From Paraburkholderia bryophila (GTDB lineage: Bacteria > Pseudomonadota > Gammaproteobacteria > Burkholderiales > Burkholderiaceae), in NCBI RefSeq assembly GCF_013409255.1, contig NZ_JACCAS010000001.1:3472001-3536000 (forward strand): a stretch of 64,000 nt of DNA, given 5' to 3'. The notes beneath the pieces are model-generated. The model ran no database searches, was not told the origin of the DNA, and saw nothing but the letters and a program-made list of their open reading frames with translations. Positions 38,532 to 47,580 of the stretch are shown one piece after another (the stretch's first letter is position 1; every line of letters begins with the position of its first letter). A program made the translations under genes and the position numbers.

Positions 38532-39248
38532 TTAGTGCATGGCGTGCAGGAACATGTACAGCGCCGTGGCAGCCGCGCCGCCCAGCAGCGGACCGCAGAC
38601 CGGAATCCACGCATAGCTCCAGTCGCTGCTGCGCTTGCCCGGAATCGGCAGCAGCGCGTGCATCAGACGCGGCGACAGATCGCGCGCCGGGCTCATTGCG
38701 TAACCCGTCGGGCCGCCGAGCGAGATGCCGATGCCGAGCACCAGCAGGCCGACCGGCAGCGCGTCGAGCGCGCCCAGGCCGACTTGCGGCGACGCCAGAT
38801 ACAGCACGCCGAGAATCAGCACGAAGGTGGCGATCATTTCGGTGAGCAGGTTATGCGGCACGCTGCGAATCGCCGGCGCGGTGCAGAACACGCCGAGCTT
38901 CACGTCGGCATCGGCTTCCTTCTCGAAGTGCTGACGATAGGCGATCCACACGAGCAGCGCGCCCGCCATCCCGCCGAGCATCTGCGCGGCCACGTAGCCG
39001 GGCACCTTGGCCCACGCGAATTTGCCGGCCAGCGCGAGGCTGATCGTCACGACCGGATTCAGGTGAGCGCCGCTGAACGATGCGGTGACGTAGACCGCGA
39101 TGAACACGGCCATCGCCCAGCCCATCACGATCACGATCAGGTCCGCGCCCTTGCCCTTGGTGCGCGCGAGCAGCACGTTGGCGACCGCGCCGTTGCCGAG
39201 CAGCACCAGAAGCGCGGTACCGATGAATTCCGCTATGTAAGGAGACAT
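38532..39248 (-). CDS. glpF: Glycerol facilitator / MIP-family channel
   Basis: This 238-residue inner-membrane channel is for glycerol. Six hydrophobic segments and two half-helix repeats are visible, but both signature NPA motifs are altered: SGAHLNPVVTIS has NPV at 64-66, and GYAMSPARDLSPR has SPA at 186-188 (codon AGC at 38691-38693). The Arg after the second motif (R189) and the aromatic-gate region are retained. Last gene on the glpD-glpK-glpF strand; a stem-loop separates it from glpK. Confidence 0.88.
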   Translation of the reverse strand: MSPYIAEFIGTALLVLLGNGAVANVLLARTKGKGADLIVIVMGWAMAVFIAVYVTASFSGAHLNPVVTISLALAGKFAWAKVPGYVAAQMLGGMAGALLVWIAYRQHFEKEADADVKLGVFCTAPAIRSVPHNLLTEMIATFVLILGVLYLASPQVGLGALDALPVGLLVLGIGISLGGPTGYAMSPARDLSPRLMHALLPIPGKRSSDWSYAWIPVCGPLLGGAAATALYMFLHAMH

Positions 39249-39277
39249 GATTGGGTATCCGAAATATAGTTGTTAGG

Positions 39278-39300
39278 GAAGCCGCTGGATCAGCGGCTTC
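39278..39300 (-). other. Stem-loop between glpK and glpF
   Basis: GAAGCCGCTG-GAT-CAGCGGCTTC is a perfect 10-bp stem in the 92-bp gap. There is no U tail, so RNA processing or differential stability of the two messages is more likely than full termination. Confidence 0.5.
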
Positions 39301-39340
39301 GTTATGTCGAAAGTTTGTCTGGTGAGGGGTAACGCTACGC

Positions 39341-40840
39341 TCAGGGCGTATCGGCCCACGCCTTCGCGGCGCGGATCGCGCGCTGCCAGCCGTCGAGGTT
39401 GGACTTGACCTCGGCGTGCGGCAATGCGGGCGTGAAGCGGCGGTCGAGCGCCCACTGGCTTTGCAGCTCGTCCACGTCTTTCCAGTAGCCGACCGCGAGA
39501 CCGGCCAGATACGCCGCGCCGAGCGCGGTCGTTTCCGACACCTTCGGGCGCACCGCATCGACGCCGAGAATGTCTGCCTGGAACTGCATCAGCAGATTGT
39601 TCGCGCAAGCGCCACCGTCCACGCGCAACTCGCCGATGCGAATGCCGGAGTCGGCTTCCATCGCCTTCAGCACGTCGAGCGACTGGTAGGCGATCGAATC
39701 GAGCGCGGCGCGGGCAATGTGCGCCGAGGTCGTGCCGCGCGTCACGCCGAACAGCGTGCCGCGAGCGCGGGCGTTCCAGTGCGGCGCGCCGAGGCCGGCA
39801 AACGCGGGCACGAGATACACGCCGTCGGTGTGCGGCACGCTGCGCGCCAGCGTTTCGATTTCAGCCGCGTTCTTGATGATGCCGAGGCCGTCGCGCAGCC
39901 ATTGCACCACCGCGCCGCCGATAAAGATGCTGCCTTCCAGCGCGTAGTTGATCTTGTCGCCGATCTGCCAGGCGATCGTCGTGACGAGGTTGTTCTTCGA
40001 TTCGATCGGCTTTTCGCCGGTGTTCATCACGAGGAAGCAGCCCGTGCCGTAGGTGTTCTTCACCATGCCCGACTGCGTGCACATCTGGCCGAAGAGGGCA
40101 GCGTGCTGATCGCCGGCGATGCCCGCGAGCGGAATCTTCGAAGCGAATACGGTGGTCTTGGTCGGGCCGTACACTTCCGACGAAGGACGCACTTCCGGCA
40201 GCATGCTGCGCGGAATGTCGAGCGCTTCGAGCAGTTCGTTGTCCCACTGCAGCGTGTGGATGTTGAACAGCATGGTGCGCGACGCGTTGGTCACGTCGGT
40301 GACGTGCAGGCCGCCCTTGGTGAAATTCCACACCAGCCAGCTATCCACGGTGCCGAACGCGAGGCGGCCCTGTTTGGCCTTTTCGCGTGCGCCTTCCACG
40401 TTGTCGAGAATCCAGCGGATCTTGGTTGCCGAGAAATACGAGTCGATCGGCAGGCCGGTTTTCGCGCGGACTTTTTCTTCGAGACCTTGCTCCTTGAGCT
40501 GGTCGCAGAAATCGGCGGTGCGGCGGTCTTGCCAGACGATCGCGTTATAGATCGGGTGGCCGGTTTCGCGATCCCACACGATGGTGGTTTCGCGCTGATT
40601 GGTGATGCCGATCGCCGCGATCGACGTGCCGTTCATGCCGGCGCGCGTGACGGCTTCGGCGGCAACACCGGCCTGGGTCGACCAGATTTCCTGCGGGTCG
40701 TGTTCGACCCAACCCGGACGCGGATAGATTTGCTGGAATTCTTTCTGCGCCGTCGACACGACATTGCCGAGCCGGTCGAACAGCATGGCACGCGAGCTCG
40801 TGGTGCCCTGGTCGAGGGCGAGAATGTACTGATCCTGCAT
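39341..40840 (-). CDS. glpK: Glycerol kinase
   Basis: This 499-residue FGGY kinase phosphorylates glycerol to glycerol 3-phosphate, trapping it after Glp[16 protein letters not shown] at residues 8-22 is the phosphate-binding loop; [14 protein letters not shown] and [13 protein letters not shown] follow. Length is near E. coli GlpK (502). It lies between glpD and glpF on the same strand. Confidence 0.97.
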   Translation of the reverse strand: MQDQYILALDQGTTSSRAMLFDRLGNVVSTAQKEFQQIYPRPGWVEHDPQEIWSTQAGVAAEAVTRAGMNGTSIAAIGITNQRETTIVWDRETGHPIYNAIVWQDRRTADFCDQLKEQGLEEKVRAKTGLPIDSYFSATKIRWILDNVEGAREKAKQGRLAFGTVDSWLVWNFTKGGLHVTDVTNASRTMLFNIHTLQWDNELLEALDIPRSMLPEVRPSSEVYGPTKTTVFASKIPLAGIAGDQHAALFGQMCTQSGMVKNTYGTGCFLVMNTGEKPIESKNNLVTTIAWQIGDKINYALEGSIFIGGAVVQWLRDGLGIIKNAAEIETLARSVPHTDGVYLVPAFAGLGAPHWNARARGTLFGVTRGTTSAHIARAALDSIAYQSLDVLKAMEADSGIRIGELRVDGGACANNLLMQFQADILGVDAVRPKVSETTALGAAYLAGLAVGYWKDVDELQSQWALDRRFTPALPHAEVKSNLDGWQRAIRAAKAWADTP

Positions 40841-41023
40841 TGTCTCTTCTCCATGCGTTTTATGAATCGCCGGACTGTTGAACGGCGACGGGAACGGCTT
40901 GTTGTTTTAAGCGGGCTGCAACAGCAACAGATGTGGTGGTGCGTCCCGGCTTGCTTCGGCCGAGGGGTAAAAGGAATTCGGTTTGCCGCGAGCAGCGAAG
41001 GCGCTGCTCGCTGATGTGCCTGA

Positions 41024-42553
41024 CTACGCGCTCTGTCGGAACGGTTCGCGGGCGAACCATGCGTCGATTTCTTGCGTGATCGAATCGAGCGTGCCCGGTT
41101 CGACGTGCAGGCCGAGTTTCGAACGGCGCCACAGCACGTCTTGAGCGCTGCGCGCCCATTCGGTGTCGCGCAGGTAAGTCAGTTCGGCTTCGTAGAGACC
41201 TGGCGCGAAGGCGCGGCCGAGGTCTGCAATCGAGTGTGCATTGCCGATCACGTGCTTGACGCGCGTGCCGTACGCACGGGCCAAACGGTGCGCGAGGTCG
41301 GCCGGCAGCCAGGCGTGCTGCTGCTTGAATTCAGTCAGGAAGCGCTCGAAGTTCGCGTTCGGGATGTCGCCGCCGGGCAGCGGCGCGCCCGCCGTCCACG
41401 ACGCCGCGCTCTTGTGCAGCGCGTGCGTGAGTTTGTCGACGGCTTCTTCCGCGAGCTTGCGGAAGGTGGTGATCTTGCCGCCGAACACCGACAGCAGCGG
41501 TGCTTCGCCTGCGGGCGAATCGAGTTCGAGCGAGTAGTCGCGCGTGACCGCCGACGGATTGTCCGCGCCTTCTTCCTCGAGCAGCGGACGCACGCCCGAG
41601 TAGGTCCAGCGCACGTCGGCCGGCGAGATCTTCTGCTTGAAGTAGCGGTTGATCGAGTCGCACAGGTACTGCGTTTCGTCGGGCGTGATCGCCACTTGCG
41701 ACGGGTCGCCGCGGTATTCGATATCGGTCGTGCCGATCAGCGTGTAGTCATGTTCGTACGGAATCGCGAAGATGATGCGCTTGTCCGGATTCTGGAAGAT
41801 GTATGCGTGATCGTGGTCGAACAGGCGCCGCGTGACGATGTGGCTGCCTTTCACGAGGCGCACGCTGTGCGACGCTTCGCGGCCCAGTGCGCCATGCAAC
41901 AGTTCGCCGACCCACGGGCCCGCGGCGTTCGCGATCGAGGCAGCGCGCACGTCGAGAATCGTGCCGTCCGCGCGCTTCAGTTGCGCGCGCCACTCGCCGC
42001 CGGCGCGCACCGCGCTGACCAGCCGCGTGCGGGTGAGAATCTTCGCGCCGCGCTCTTCGGCGTCCAGCGCGTTCAGCACGACGAGGCGCGCGTCGTTGAC
42101 CCAGCCGTCCGAATACACGAAACCGCGCTTGATCGAATCGACCAGCGGCGCGCCCGCCGGATGGTTGCGCATCACGATGCCGCGCGAGCCCGGCAGCATT
42201 TCGCGTTTCGCGAGGTGGTCGTACAGGAACAGGCCGGCGCGGATCATCCACGCCGGGCGCAGGTCGGGCATGTGCGGCATCACGAAGCGCAGCGGCCACA
42301 TGATGTGCGGCGCCGCGCGCAGCAGCGTTTCACGCTCCTGCAGCGCTTTGCGCACCAGGCCGAACTCGCGGTATTCGAGGTAGCGCAGGCCGCCGTGAAT
42401 CAGCTTGGTGCTGGCCGACGAAGTATGCGCCGCCAGATCGTCCTGTTCGCAGAGCAACACCGACAGGCCGCGGCCCGCCGCATCGCGAGCGATGCCTGCG
42501 CCGTTGATCCCGCCGCCCACGACGAGCAAATCGTATCTCGAGCCTTGCGTCAC
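41024..42553 (-). CDS. glpD: Aerobic glycerol-3-phosphate dehydrogenase
   Basis: This 509-residue FAD enzyme feeds electrons from glycerol 3-phosphate to quinone at the inner membrane. LLVVGGGINGAGIARDAAGR near residues 9-28 is the FAD site and HTSSASTKLIHGGLRYLE the conserved substrate segment. The start is GTG. It is first of the glpD-glpK-glpF series and has a GlpR-like operator upstream. Confidence 0.96.
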   Translation of the reverse strand: MTQGSRYDLLVVGGGINGAGIARDAAGRGLSVLLCEQDDLAAHTSSASTKLIHGGLRYLEYREFGLVRKALQERETLLRAAPHIMWPLRFVMPHMPDLRPAWMIRAGLFLYDHLAKREMLPGSRGIVMRNHPAGAPLVDSIKRGFVYSDGWVNDARLVVLNALDAEERGAKILTRTRLVSAVRAGGEWRAQLKRADGTILDVRAASIANAAGPWVGELLHGALGREASHSVRLVKGSHIVTRRLFDHDHAYIFQNPDKRIIFAIPYEHDYTLIGTTDIEYRGDPSQVAITPDETQYLCDSINRYFKQKISPADVRWTYSGVRPLLEEEGADNPSAVTRDYSLELDSPAGEAPLLSVFGGKITTFRKLAEEAVDKLTHALHKSAASWTAGAPLPGGDIPNANFERFLTEFKQQHAWLPADLAHRLARAYGTRVKHVIGNAHSIADLGRAFAPGLYEAELTYLRDTEWARSAQDVLWRRSKLGLHVEPGTLDSITQEIDAWFAREPFRQSA

Positions 42554-42598
42554 CTGCTGTGTCCCCTGCGTCTGTTTGCGTAAAGCGGTTAGGAAAAG

Positions 42599-42650
42599 CT
42601 ATCGAACCGATAGTGTTCGTTTTCGAACTTTAATGAACATATTCGAAAAA
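42599..42650 (-). promoter_or_regulatory. Putative GlpR operator upstream of glpD
   Basis: GTTCG-TTTT-CGAAC (42615-42628) fits the E. coli GlpR consensus half-sites TGTTCG and CGAACA. A second imperfect copy (AACATATTCGAA) follows at 42637-42648, and CTATCG-AAC-CGATAG (42599-42613) overlaps the other side. It lies 60-90 bp before the glpD GTG, where repression by the GlpR encoded at 44602-45381 would act. No similar site precedes glpK or glpF. Confidence 0.6.
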
Positions 42651-42757
42651 GTAAAGTTCGCTTGTCTTAGGGGAACCTCTAACCCGGTGGCTGAGGTGGT
42701 GGCGCAACACGCGGCCACGGACGATACTCTCGGCAGCAGCCATTTCGAGGTGAATTC

Positions 42758-43132
42758 ATGCGTGGACTTTTGATGATCGGCGCCGCCGTATTGCTCGCGG
42801 GATGCGTCAGCTCGCCGAGCCTGAGCGGCACGATGGGCGCACCGTCATTCGTGTCGTTGCAGCAGATGTGCAGCGCCCAGACGGTCGACTACGGCAAAGA
42901 CGCGCAAAGCGTTTACGACGCGTTGTTCGATGCTTATGTGGCGAACCGCCACGGCAAACTGTCGAAAGATGATTTTTGCGGATTTCAGGCGTCTATCGCT
43001 CAGCGCTTTGCGAGCCAGGGTTTGAGTACGGATCCGCAAGTGCGCAATCAGTGGGTGGCGTTTTTCATCGACCAGCGGGCCAAGGCGTTGAGCTGGCGCG
43101 CGGCGACCGATCCGACTTTGCGGAACGGTTGA
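42758..43132 (+). CDS. Putative lipoprotein, unknown function
   Basis: This 124-residue protein has a lipobox in VLLAGCVSSPS, Cys at 16. GAGGTG precedes the ATG. The mature part is mostly helical in appearance and has no motif I recognise; a run SVYDALFDAYVANRHGKLSKDDFCGFQASIA covers residues 49-79 in overlapping parts. It is divergent from glpD. Likely an envelope protein conserved in Burkholderiaceae, but that is a guess. Confidence 0.7.
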   Translation: MRGLLMIGAAVLLAGCVSSPSLSGTMGAPSFVSLQQMCSAQTVDYGKDAQSVYDALFDAYVANRHGKLSKDDFCGFQASIAQRFASQGLSTDPQVRNQWVAFFIDQRAKALSWRAATDPTLRNG

Positions 43133-43238
43133 GGCAGGCGCGCTGCGGGGCAGGTTGGGGTGTTGGCCGGTCGCTTGAGCGGTTGGCGTGGGTTGGTGCT
43201 TAAGACCGGCTGTGCGGCGGCTGTGGCTACGGCTACGG

Positions 43239-43856
43239 CTACGGCTGGGCGCCGCGCCACAACATCCCACGAAGCTGAGCGAGCACAGCTTCCCGAGTCG
43301 GTGCCGTATGACCGGGCGGTTGCTGCGCCTCGGGCAACGGCAACTGATTGGCGAGCGCGAGCATCGTGAATCCGTGCAGACTCGCCCAATATGCATAGCC
43401 GATCAACTGCGGATCGCCTTTCAGAAGCCCCGCGTCGACCAGCCGTTCGAAATGCCTGGACAGCATTTCCTGTGCACGCAGCGCCGCAGCGGCGAGATCC
43501 GGATAGCCGCCTTCCGGCTGATTCACATCGAACATCAAACGATACGCGTGCGGCTCGTCGAGGGCGAACGCGACGTAGGCGTCGCTCACCGCCAGACGAT
43601 TGTCTCCGGACGCATTCTCCGCGGCGGCTTCGAGGTGCGCCGCGAAACGATTGAACGCGGCGGCGCGGACCATCGCCAGAATGTCGTCCTTGTCGCGGAA
43701 GTAGCGGTACGGCGTCATCGCGCTACAGCCTAGCTCCTTCGCTAGTTCACGCATCGTCACGCCTTGCGCGCCGCGCGTGGCGAACGCGTTTTCGGCTACG
43801 CTGCGCATTGCTTCGCGGAATTGCTGGATGTCGTCGGCGGAAAGGGTTTTGGGCAT
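43239..43856 (-). CDS. TetR family transcriptional regulator
   Basis: This 205-residue repressor has the N-terminal helix-turn-helix at about residues 32-60 (GVTMRELAKELGCSAMTPYRY, here quoted to 43-52 as MTPYRYFRDK). The C-terminal ligand domain has no recognisable subfamily. A palindrome lies 29 bp upstream of its ATG, suggesting autoregulation. No target transporter or enzyme lies next to it. Confidence 0.9.
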   Translation of the reverse strand: MPKTLSADDIQQFREAMRSVAENAFATRGAQGVTMRELAKELGCSAMTPYRYFRDKDDILAMVRAAAFNRFAAHLEAAAENASGDNRLAVSDAYVAFALDEPHAYRLMFDVNQPEGGYPDLAAAALRAQEMLSRHFERLVDAGLLKGDPQLIGYAYWASLHGFTMLALANQLPLPEAQQPPGHTAPTREAVLAQLRGMLWRGAQP

Positions 43857-43884
43857 GCGCGAGGGGTGGAAGTCCGTCGCGTCA

Positions 43885-43899
43885 ATTTACTGTGTAAAT
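43885..43899. promoter_or_regulatory. Probable TetR operator
   Basis: ATTTAC-TGT-GTAAAT is a perfect 6-bp dyad, directly upstream of the tetR start, in the only AT-rich spot of the gap. Confidence 0.55.
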
Positions 43900-43912
43900 G
43901 CGTCGCGCACAA

Positions 43913-43946
43913 CAAAAGCGGGCGTTCGGATGAACGTCCGCTTTCA
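43913..43946 (-). terminator. Terminator after the 65-residue gene
   Basis: AAAGCGGGCGTTC and GAACGTCCGCTTT pair with one G-T wobble. On the minus strand the stem is followed by TTTTGTTGT. It lies 40 bp downstream of the small gene and upstream of tetR. Confidence 0.75.
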
Positions 43947-43983
43947 TTCAAAGTAATAAGGCAAGCCCGCCGTCCTACCGACG

Positions 43984-44181
43984 CTACGAAAAACGTTTGA
44001 TAGCCCGCAATGCGCTGTCGCCGATTTCAGTCACGCGCCATTGTTCGTTGCCCGATGCGAGCCGTTCGAGTTGCACTAATTGGCGTTCAAGCAGGGCGTC
44101 GAGTTCTTCTCGCTCCATGTCGACTTGATGGGGAGCGTCCTTGACGAGCAACAACGTGGCGAATTCATGCGGACTTAGCAT
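43984..44181 (-). CDS. Small protein of unknown function
   Basis: This is a 65-residue protein starting MLSPHEFATLLLVKDAP; GGAGAG is seven bases upstream of this ATG, and in-frame starts at 44193 and 44202 are less well placed. The layout (helix with REELDALLERQLVQLERL, then WRVTEIGDSALRAIKRF) resembles a small winged-helix domain, with TEIGDSAL recalling the wing of MarR-like proteins. It has a following terminator, which supports it as a real gene. Function unknown. Confidence 0.65.
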   Translation of the reverse strand: MLSPHEFATLLLVKDAPHQVDMEREELDALLERQLVQLERLASGNEQWRVTEIGDSALRAIKRFS

Positions 44182-44601
44182 CGTTCTCTCCATGTCAAGC
44201 AAACGCGGACGGCCTTGTCGGCAACTGGCCAGGTGCCAGTGAAGTCCGCTAGAGGATCAGGCGGGAAGTACGGTTCACACGACAGATTCACGCGGCCGCC
44301 GCTACGCAAATTGCGCAACGGACGCCGGGGAACTGGAGTGTAGTCAACCGCACGTTAAACACCAAAGGGACCCCAGTAAATTTTCCCTTTGACAATCCGA
44401 TGCCGTCGAGGCGGTTTGGAGCCTCGGCTAAAAGCTTGATTTCACTCGAAGTTTCGCGTGCGGTGCAGCATGGCGGAAAACGCCTGGGCGGGATGGGTGG
44501 AGCAGGGGGAAATTGGGCGCGACGCGGCGGCAAGTTGCCTTCGGCTGGGAGGCGGCGCTACCGCGACTCAGCGCCAACCCACCCACCGCACCTAACGCCA
44601 C
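44182..44601. other. Intergenic region without a gene
   Basis: About 420 bases between the small gene and glpR, which points toward it. I see no coding frame with family features, no tRNA and no clear terminator. A TTGACA at 44389-44394 has no -10 at the right distance. A GAGGC/GCCTC hairpin near 44409-44426 is weak. Confidence 0.5.
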
Positions 44602-45381
44602 TCACTCGGCGATATACACCTGGCAATTCGCCGCGATAAGCGTCTCGGCCATTTCCGCAGGCGGCGCGGCGTCCGTAAAGAGCGCGTCGATCTGATCCAG
44701 ATGCCCTTGACGAACCAGCGCCGGGCGGCCGAATTTGGAGTTGTCGGCGGCGAGAAACACGGTGCGCGCATGCTCGATGATCGCTTCGGCCACACGCACT
44801 TCGCGGGTATCGAAATCGCGCAACGTGCCGTCCGTTTCGATCGCCGACGTGCCGATAATCGCGAAATCCACCTTGAACTGGCGGATGAAATCGATCGCCA
44901 GTTCGCCCACGATCCCTTTGTCCCACGGCCGCACGATCCCGCCCGTGACCAGCACCTCGCAATCCGGATAGCCGCTCATCATGCTGGCGACGTTCAGATT
45001 GTTGGTGATCACGCGCAGGCCGCGATGCCGGTTCAGCGCGCGGGCGACTTCTTCGGTCGTCGTGCCGAGGTTGATAAACAGCGACGCCTGATCGGGAATG
45101 TGAGTGGCCACTAACGCCGCGATGCGCCGTTTCTCTTCGTGGAACATGCGCTGACGCGCGGTGTACGAGACGTTTTCGGAACTGGTCGGCAGACTCGCGC
45201 CGCCGTGATAACGGCGCAGCAGATTCATGTCGGCGAGCCAGTTGACGTCGCGGCGGATCGTCTGCGGCGTTACGTCGAAGTGGGCCGCGAGGTCGTCCAC
45301 GGTTACGAAGCCGTCGCGTTGCACCCACTCCAGCAGTTCCTGTTGCCGGGCATTGAGAGTCAGGCGGGGGTCTCGGGTCAT
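44602..45381 (-). CDS. glpR: Glycerol-3-phosphate regulon repressor, DeoR family
   Basis: This 259-residue DeoR-type repressor opens MTRDPRLTLNARQQELLEWV, and its helix-turn-helix DDLAAHFDVTPQTIRRDVN is near residues 27-45. The C-terminal sugar-phosphate sensor domain has TGGIVRPWDKGIVGELA. I infer GlpR from the nearby glp genes and the matching operator at 42599-42650, since DeoR proteins look alike. The 46-codon open extension upstream is not used. Confidence 0.88.
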   Translation of the reverse strand: MTRDPRLTLNARQQELLEWVQRDGFVTVDDLAAHFDVTPQTIRRDVNWLADMNLLRRYHGGASLPTSSENVSYTARQRMFHEEKRRIAALVATHIPDQASLFINLGTTTEEVARALNRHRGLRVITNNLNVASMMSGYPDCEVLVTGGIVRPWDKGIVGELAIDFIRQFKVDFAIIGTSAIETDGTLRDFDTREVRVAEAIIEHARTVFLAADNSKFGRPALVRQGHLDQIDALFTDAAPPAEMAETLIAANCQVYIAE

Positions 45382-45572
45382 GTGTCTCGGTTCGTGGGTT
45401 TTTTGTCGGCGCCGGCCGCCACCGACGCTGCAAGCTAGTCTGGAGGGCGGCCGAAGCGTGAACGGGGATAGGGCTATTGTAAGACCATCGCTGGGGTTGT
45501 CTGCCAGGTCGTGCGACATCCATAAGATACCGGACGACTGACCCTCGATCTATTCAGGTCGTTTACGCATTT

Positions 45573-45591
45573 ATTCATTTGATAAATGAAT
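45573..45591. repeat. Inverted repeat upstream of the GGT-like gene
   Basis: ATTCATTT-GAT-AAATGAAT has perfect 8-bp arms and is followed by TTTGTTTTTT. It may be an operator, or a weak AT-rich terminator. Confidence 0.45.
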
Positions 45592-45644
45592 TTGTTTTTT
45601 GGGCCAGATCGCGCTGCAATCCGAGGTTCTGCGCTGCCTGTATG

Positions 45645-45688
45645 TGATCCGCATTTGACCTGCATTTGATCCGTAGTTGATTCAATTC
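45645..45688 (+). repeat. Four 11-bp direct repeats upstream of the GGT-like gene
   Basis: TGATCCGCATT, TGACCTGCATT, TGATCCGTAGT and a degraded TGATTCAATTC follow head to tail. The 11-bp period is about one helical turn, so a protein could bind the same face in series. Confidence 0.5.
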
Positions 45689-45744
45689 CCCTTGGTTGCC
45701 GGCCGCTGTCACGAGCCGGGACCGCGCTTTCGAGAGTGTTCGAC

Positions 45745-47382
45745 ATGACTGGCTTCAACTGGCAAAACCCTTACCCGACGCCGCGTCTGCCCGTATTCGC
45801 GCGCAACATCGTTTCGACTTCGCATCCGCTCGCCGCGCAGGCAGGGCTGCGCATGCTGTGGAAAGGCGGCAATGCCGTCGACGCGGCGATCGCGGCCGCG
45901 GCCGCCATCACGGTGGTCGAGCCGGTGTCGTGCGGCCTCGGCGGCGATGCGTTCGCGCTGGTGTGGGACGGCAAGAAGCTGCATGGTCTGAACGCGTCGG
46001 GCGTGTCGCCGGCGGCGTGGAACGTCGACTACTTCAAGCGCAAGTACGGCGAGGAAAACGGTCTGGCGCAACAACCCAAGCGTGGCTGGGACGCGGTGAC
46101 GGTGCCCGGCGTGATCGCCGGCTGGGAAGCGCTGCATCAGAAGTTCGGCTCGCTGCCGTTCGCCGACCTGATGGAACCGGCGATCGAAATCGCCGAGCGC
46201 GGCCACGCGGTGGCGAGCATCGTCGCCTATAAATGGGCGGCCGCCGTGCCGGAGTTGAAGGATCTGCCGGGCTTCGCACAAACCTTCATGCCGCGCGGCC
46301 GCGCGCCGGAAGTGAGCGAACTGGTGCGCTTTCCCGGTCACGCGAAGACGCTGCGCAAGCTCGCCGAGCAAGGCCCGCGCGCGTACTACGAAGGCGAGAT
46401 CGCCGAACAGATCGCCGCGTTCGCCCGCGAAGGCGGCGCCGCGCTGACGCTCGACGACCTGCGCAACTACCGCGCGGATTGGGTCGAGCCGATCGGCAAG
46501 GAATATCGCGGCCACACCGTGCATGAGATTCCGCCGAACGGCCAGGGTATTGCGGCGTTGATCGCGCTGGGCATCCTCGAAAAATTCGACGTGAAGGAGA
46601 TGACGGTCGACAACGTCGAGTCGCAGCACTTGCAGATCGAAGCGATGAAGCTGGCGTTCGCCGACGTGTACCGCTACGTCGCCGATCCGCGCTCCATGGA
46701 CGTCACGCCCGAGCAGATGCTCGACGACGCGTACCTCACGTCGCGCGCGAAGCTGATCGATCACAAGCGCGCCACGCAGTTCGATTTCGGCATGCCGAAG
46801 GCGGGCGGCACGATCTATATGTCGGTGGCGGACGAGCGCGGCATGATGGTCAGCTTCATCCAGTCGAACTACATGGGCTTCGGCTCGGGCATCGTGGTGC
46901 CGGACAGCGGCATCGCGATGCAGAACCGCGGCTGCGGTTTTTCGATGGATCCGAAATCGCCGAACGTGGTGGAAGGCGGCAAGCGGCCGTTCCACACGAT
47001 CATTCCGTCATTCCTCACGCAGCAGGTGGACGGCCGGCAGGAAGCGGTGATGAGCTTCGGCGTGATGGGCGGCGACATGCAGCCGCAAGGCCATCTGCAA
47101 TCCATCGTACGGATGCTCGACTACGGCCAGCAGCCGCAGGCCGCGTGCGACGCGCCGCGCTGGAAGGTCAACCGCGACTTCACGATCGACATCGAATCGA
47201 CACTCGATCCGCGCACCGCCGAGGCGTTGCAGAAGCTGGGCCACACGATCAAGTCGGTCGACGATCCGTATATGGATTTCGGCTCTGGCCAGTACATCTG
47301 GAAGCTCGATCGCAACGAACCGGAGCGCGGTTATGTGGCGGCGAGCGATAGCCGTCGCGACGGCCTGGCGGCCGGGTTCTGA
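45745..47382 (+). CDS. Gamma-glutamyltransferase family hydrolase (oxamate amidohydrolase / YwrD-like)
   Basis: This 545-residue Ntn-hydrolase precursor starts MTGFNWQNPYPTPRLPVFA; GAGAG is eight bases upstream. The N-terminal GNAVDAAIAAAAAITVVEPVS is the family's large-subunit hallmark. The autoprocessing Thr is likely T356 in GGTIYMSVADERG, giving a small subunit of 190 residues. GTIY rather than the classic TTH, and no signal peptide, resemble HpxW oxamate amidohydrolase and YwrD rather than periplasmic Ggt. An MHS transporter follows 198 bp later. Confidence 0.85.
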   Translation: MTGFNWQNPYPTPRLPVFARNIVSTSHPLAAQAGLRMLWKGGNAVDAAIAAAAAITVVEPVSCGLGGDAFALVWDGKKLHGLNASGVSPAAWNVDYFKRKYGEENGLAQQPKRGWDAVTVPGVIAGWEALHQKFGSLPFADLMEPAIEIAERGHAVASIVAYKWAAAVPELKDLPGFAQTFMPRGRAPEVSELVRFPGHAKTLRKLAEQGPRAYYEGEIAEQIAAFAREGGAALTLDDLRNYRADWVEPIGKEYRGHTVHEIPPNGQGIAALIALGILEKFDVKEMTVDNVESQHLQIEAMKLAFADVYRYVADPRSMDVTPEQMLDDAYLTSRAKLIDHKRATQFDFGMPKAGGTIYMSVADERGMMVSFIQSNYMGFGSGIVVPDSGIAMQNRGCGFSMDPKSPNVVEGGKRPFHTIIPSFLTQQVDGRQEAVMSFGVMGGDMQPQGHLQSIVRMLDYGQQPQAACDAPRWKVNRDFTIDIESTLDPRTAEALQKLGHTIKSVDDPYMDFGSGQYIWKLDRNEPERGYVAASDSRRDGLAAGF

Positions 47383-47580
47383 TTCCGTCACACAGGCGAG
47401 GCGGTGCGGTTCAGGAGCTTCAGGACGCCGCGCTGCTTCGCGTTTGACTCACGGGTAGTACCGGAGACGACGCGCGTTCGTGCGGGGCTTCGGTGCGGTT
47501 GTGGGGTATGCATTAGGCATGGTCAGTGGCGCTTCAGGCCCATCACGGTTCAGACCGGTATCAGACAAGGTAGAGACATC

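Larger units (their letters stand above)
45382..45744. other. Divergent control region glpR / GGT-like gene
   Basis: No gene. It holds an inverted repeat at 45573-45591 and a set of 11-bp direct repeats at 45645-45688. GAGAG precedes the ATG at 45745. I do not see a consensus promoter for either gene. Confidence 0.55.

Noticed and set aside
39416..41014. A 532-codon plus-strand frame, and similar frames opposite glpD (41072-42583), ruvB (15468-16904) and miaB (31291-32748)
   Set aside because: All are shadows of strongly supported genes on the other strand.
44389..44420. Sigma-70 promoter with a perfect TTGACA
   Set aside because: No acceptable -10 hexamer 16-18 bases downstream, and no gene follows on the plus strand.
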